From: CAZFAP01 sp964516325 | GTDB lineage: Bacteria; Auribacterota; JABMQX01 | NCBI GenBank assembly: GCA_964516325.1 | Contig: CAZFAP010000159.1 | Location: 1-11,407 of the forward strand | Direction of reading: 5' to 3' | DNA length: 11,407 nucleotides | Shown here: in pieces, positions 11,283 to 11,407 of the stretch | How the letters are laid out: each line of letters begins with the position of its first letter | Position numbering within the stretch: position 1 is the first letter of the stretch | Made by a program: the position numbers and the translations under genes | The notes under the pieces: model-generated | Told to the model about the DNA's origin: nothing | What the model saw: only the letters and a program-made list of their open reading frames with translations | Database searches by the model: none

Positions 11283-11407
11283 TCATCTCTGGTCCATGGG
11301 CACGTATTGGAGCTCCCTTTGTCCCACGTACATCGCTCGGGGACGGAAGATCCGGTTAATGGGAATGTACTCGAGCACTCGAGCGCACCATCCCGCGATT
11401 CTGCTGA
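11283..11407 (-). CDS. gltA: Citrate synthase, C-terminal end (cut by window edge)
   Basis: Only the last 40 residues are inside the window. They read Ser-Arg-Ile-Ala-Gly-Trp-Cys-Ala-Arg-Val-Leu-Glu, then 'NRIFRPRAMYVG' and the end 'YVPMDQR' followed by TGA (11285-11283). This closely fits the conserved end of citrate synthase (R-I-x-G-W-x-A-H-x-x-E ... N-R-L-I-R-P-R-A-x-Y-x-G ... Y-V-P), the enzyme that condenses oxaloacetate and acetyl-CoA to start the citric acid cycle. The catalytic residues lie beyond the window, and a 2-methylcitrate synthase cannot be excluded. The common His after Ala is Arg here. Confidence 0.8.
   Translation of the reverse strand, partial: SRIAGWCARVLEYIPINRIFRPRAMYVGQRELQYVPMDQR

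Overview
The window reads as part of a chromosome from an uncultivated, GC-rich Gram-negative-type bacterium, most likely in or near the PVC/Hydrogenedentes/Sumerlaeota/Armatimonadota kind of candidate-phylum diversity. This placement is an inference. It rests on exported catabolic enzymes with fused beta-sandwich domains, an NHL-repeat protein with the C-terminal domain typical of Verrucomicrobia-like genomes, an archaeal-type phosphoglycerate mutase, and palindromic 'CGCAGATGnA' intergenic repeats. There is no rRNA, tRNA, CRISPR array, transposase or phage gene.

Left part (1-1040): about 400 bases of C-rich noncoding DNA are followed by a small exported protein with a single NHL repeat (406-843), probably a contracted relative of a beta-propeller protein. 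A 30-base diverged direct repeat flanks this gene on both sides.

Central plus-strand cluster (1141-6305): three catabolic-looking genes lie in a row. They are an exported nitrilase-superfamily amidohydrolase with an N-terminal beta-sandwich, an exported sugar isomerase/epimerase-type TIM barrel fused to a cupin, and a probably cytoplasmic ADP-ribosylglycohydrolase-family protein with two C-terminal beta-rich domains. The spaces between and after them hold long palindromic or composite repeats of related sequence (2498-2581, 3935-4089, 6356-6393). Taken together the genes suggest breakdown of a compound with an amide or N-glycosidic bond and a sugar moiety, but the substrate is unknown.

Right part, all minus strand (11407 down to 6410): the C-terminal end of citrate synthase (cut by the window edge), a small metallo-beta-lactamase-fold hydrolase, a thioredoxin-reductase/AhpF-like flavoprotein, a site-2-protease-type membrane metalloprotease with two CBS domains, and cofactor-independent phosphoglycerate mutase. 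Each is separated by 143-336 bases, and several have their own recognisable promoter, so they look like independently transcribed housekeeping genes. The plus and minus gene sets converge at 6305/6410.
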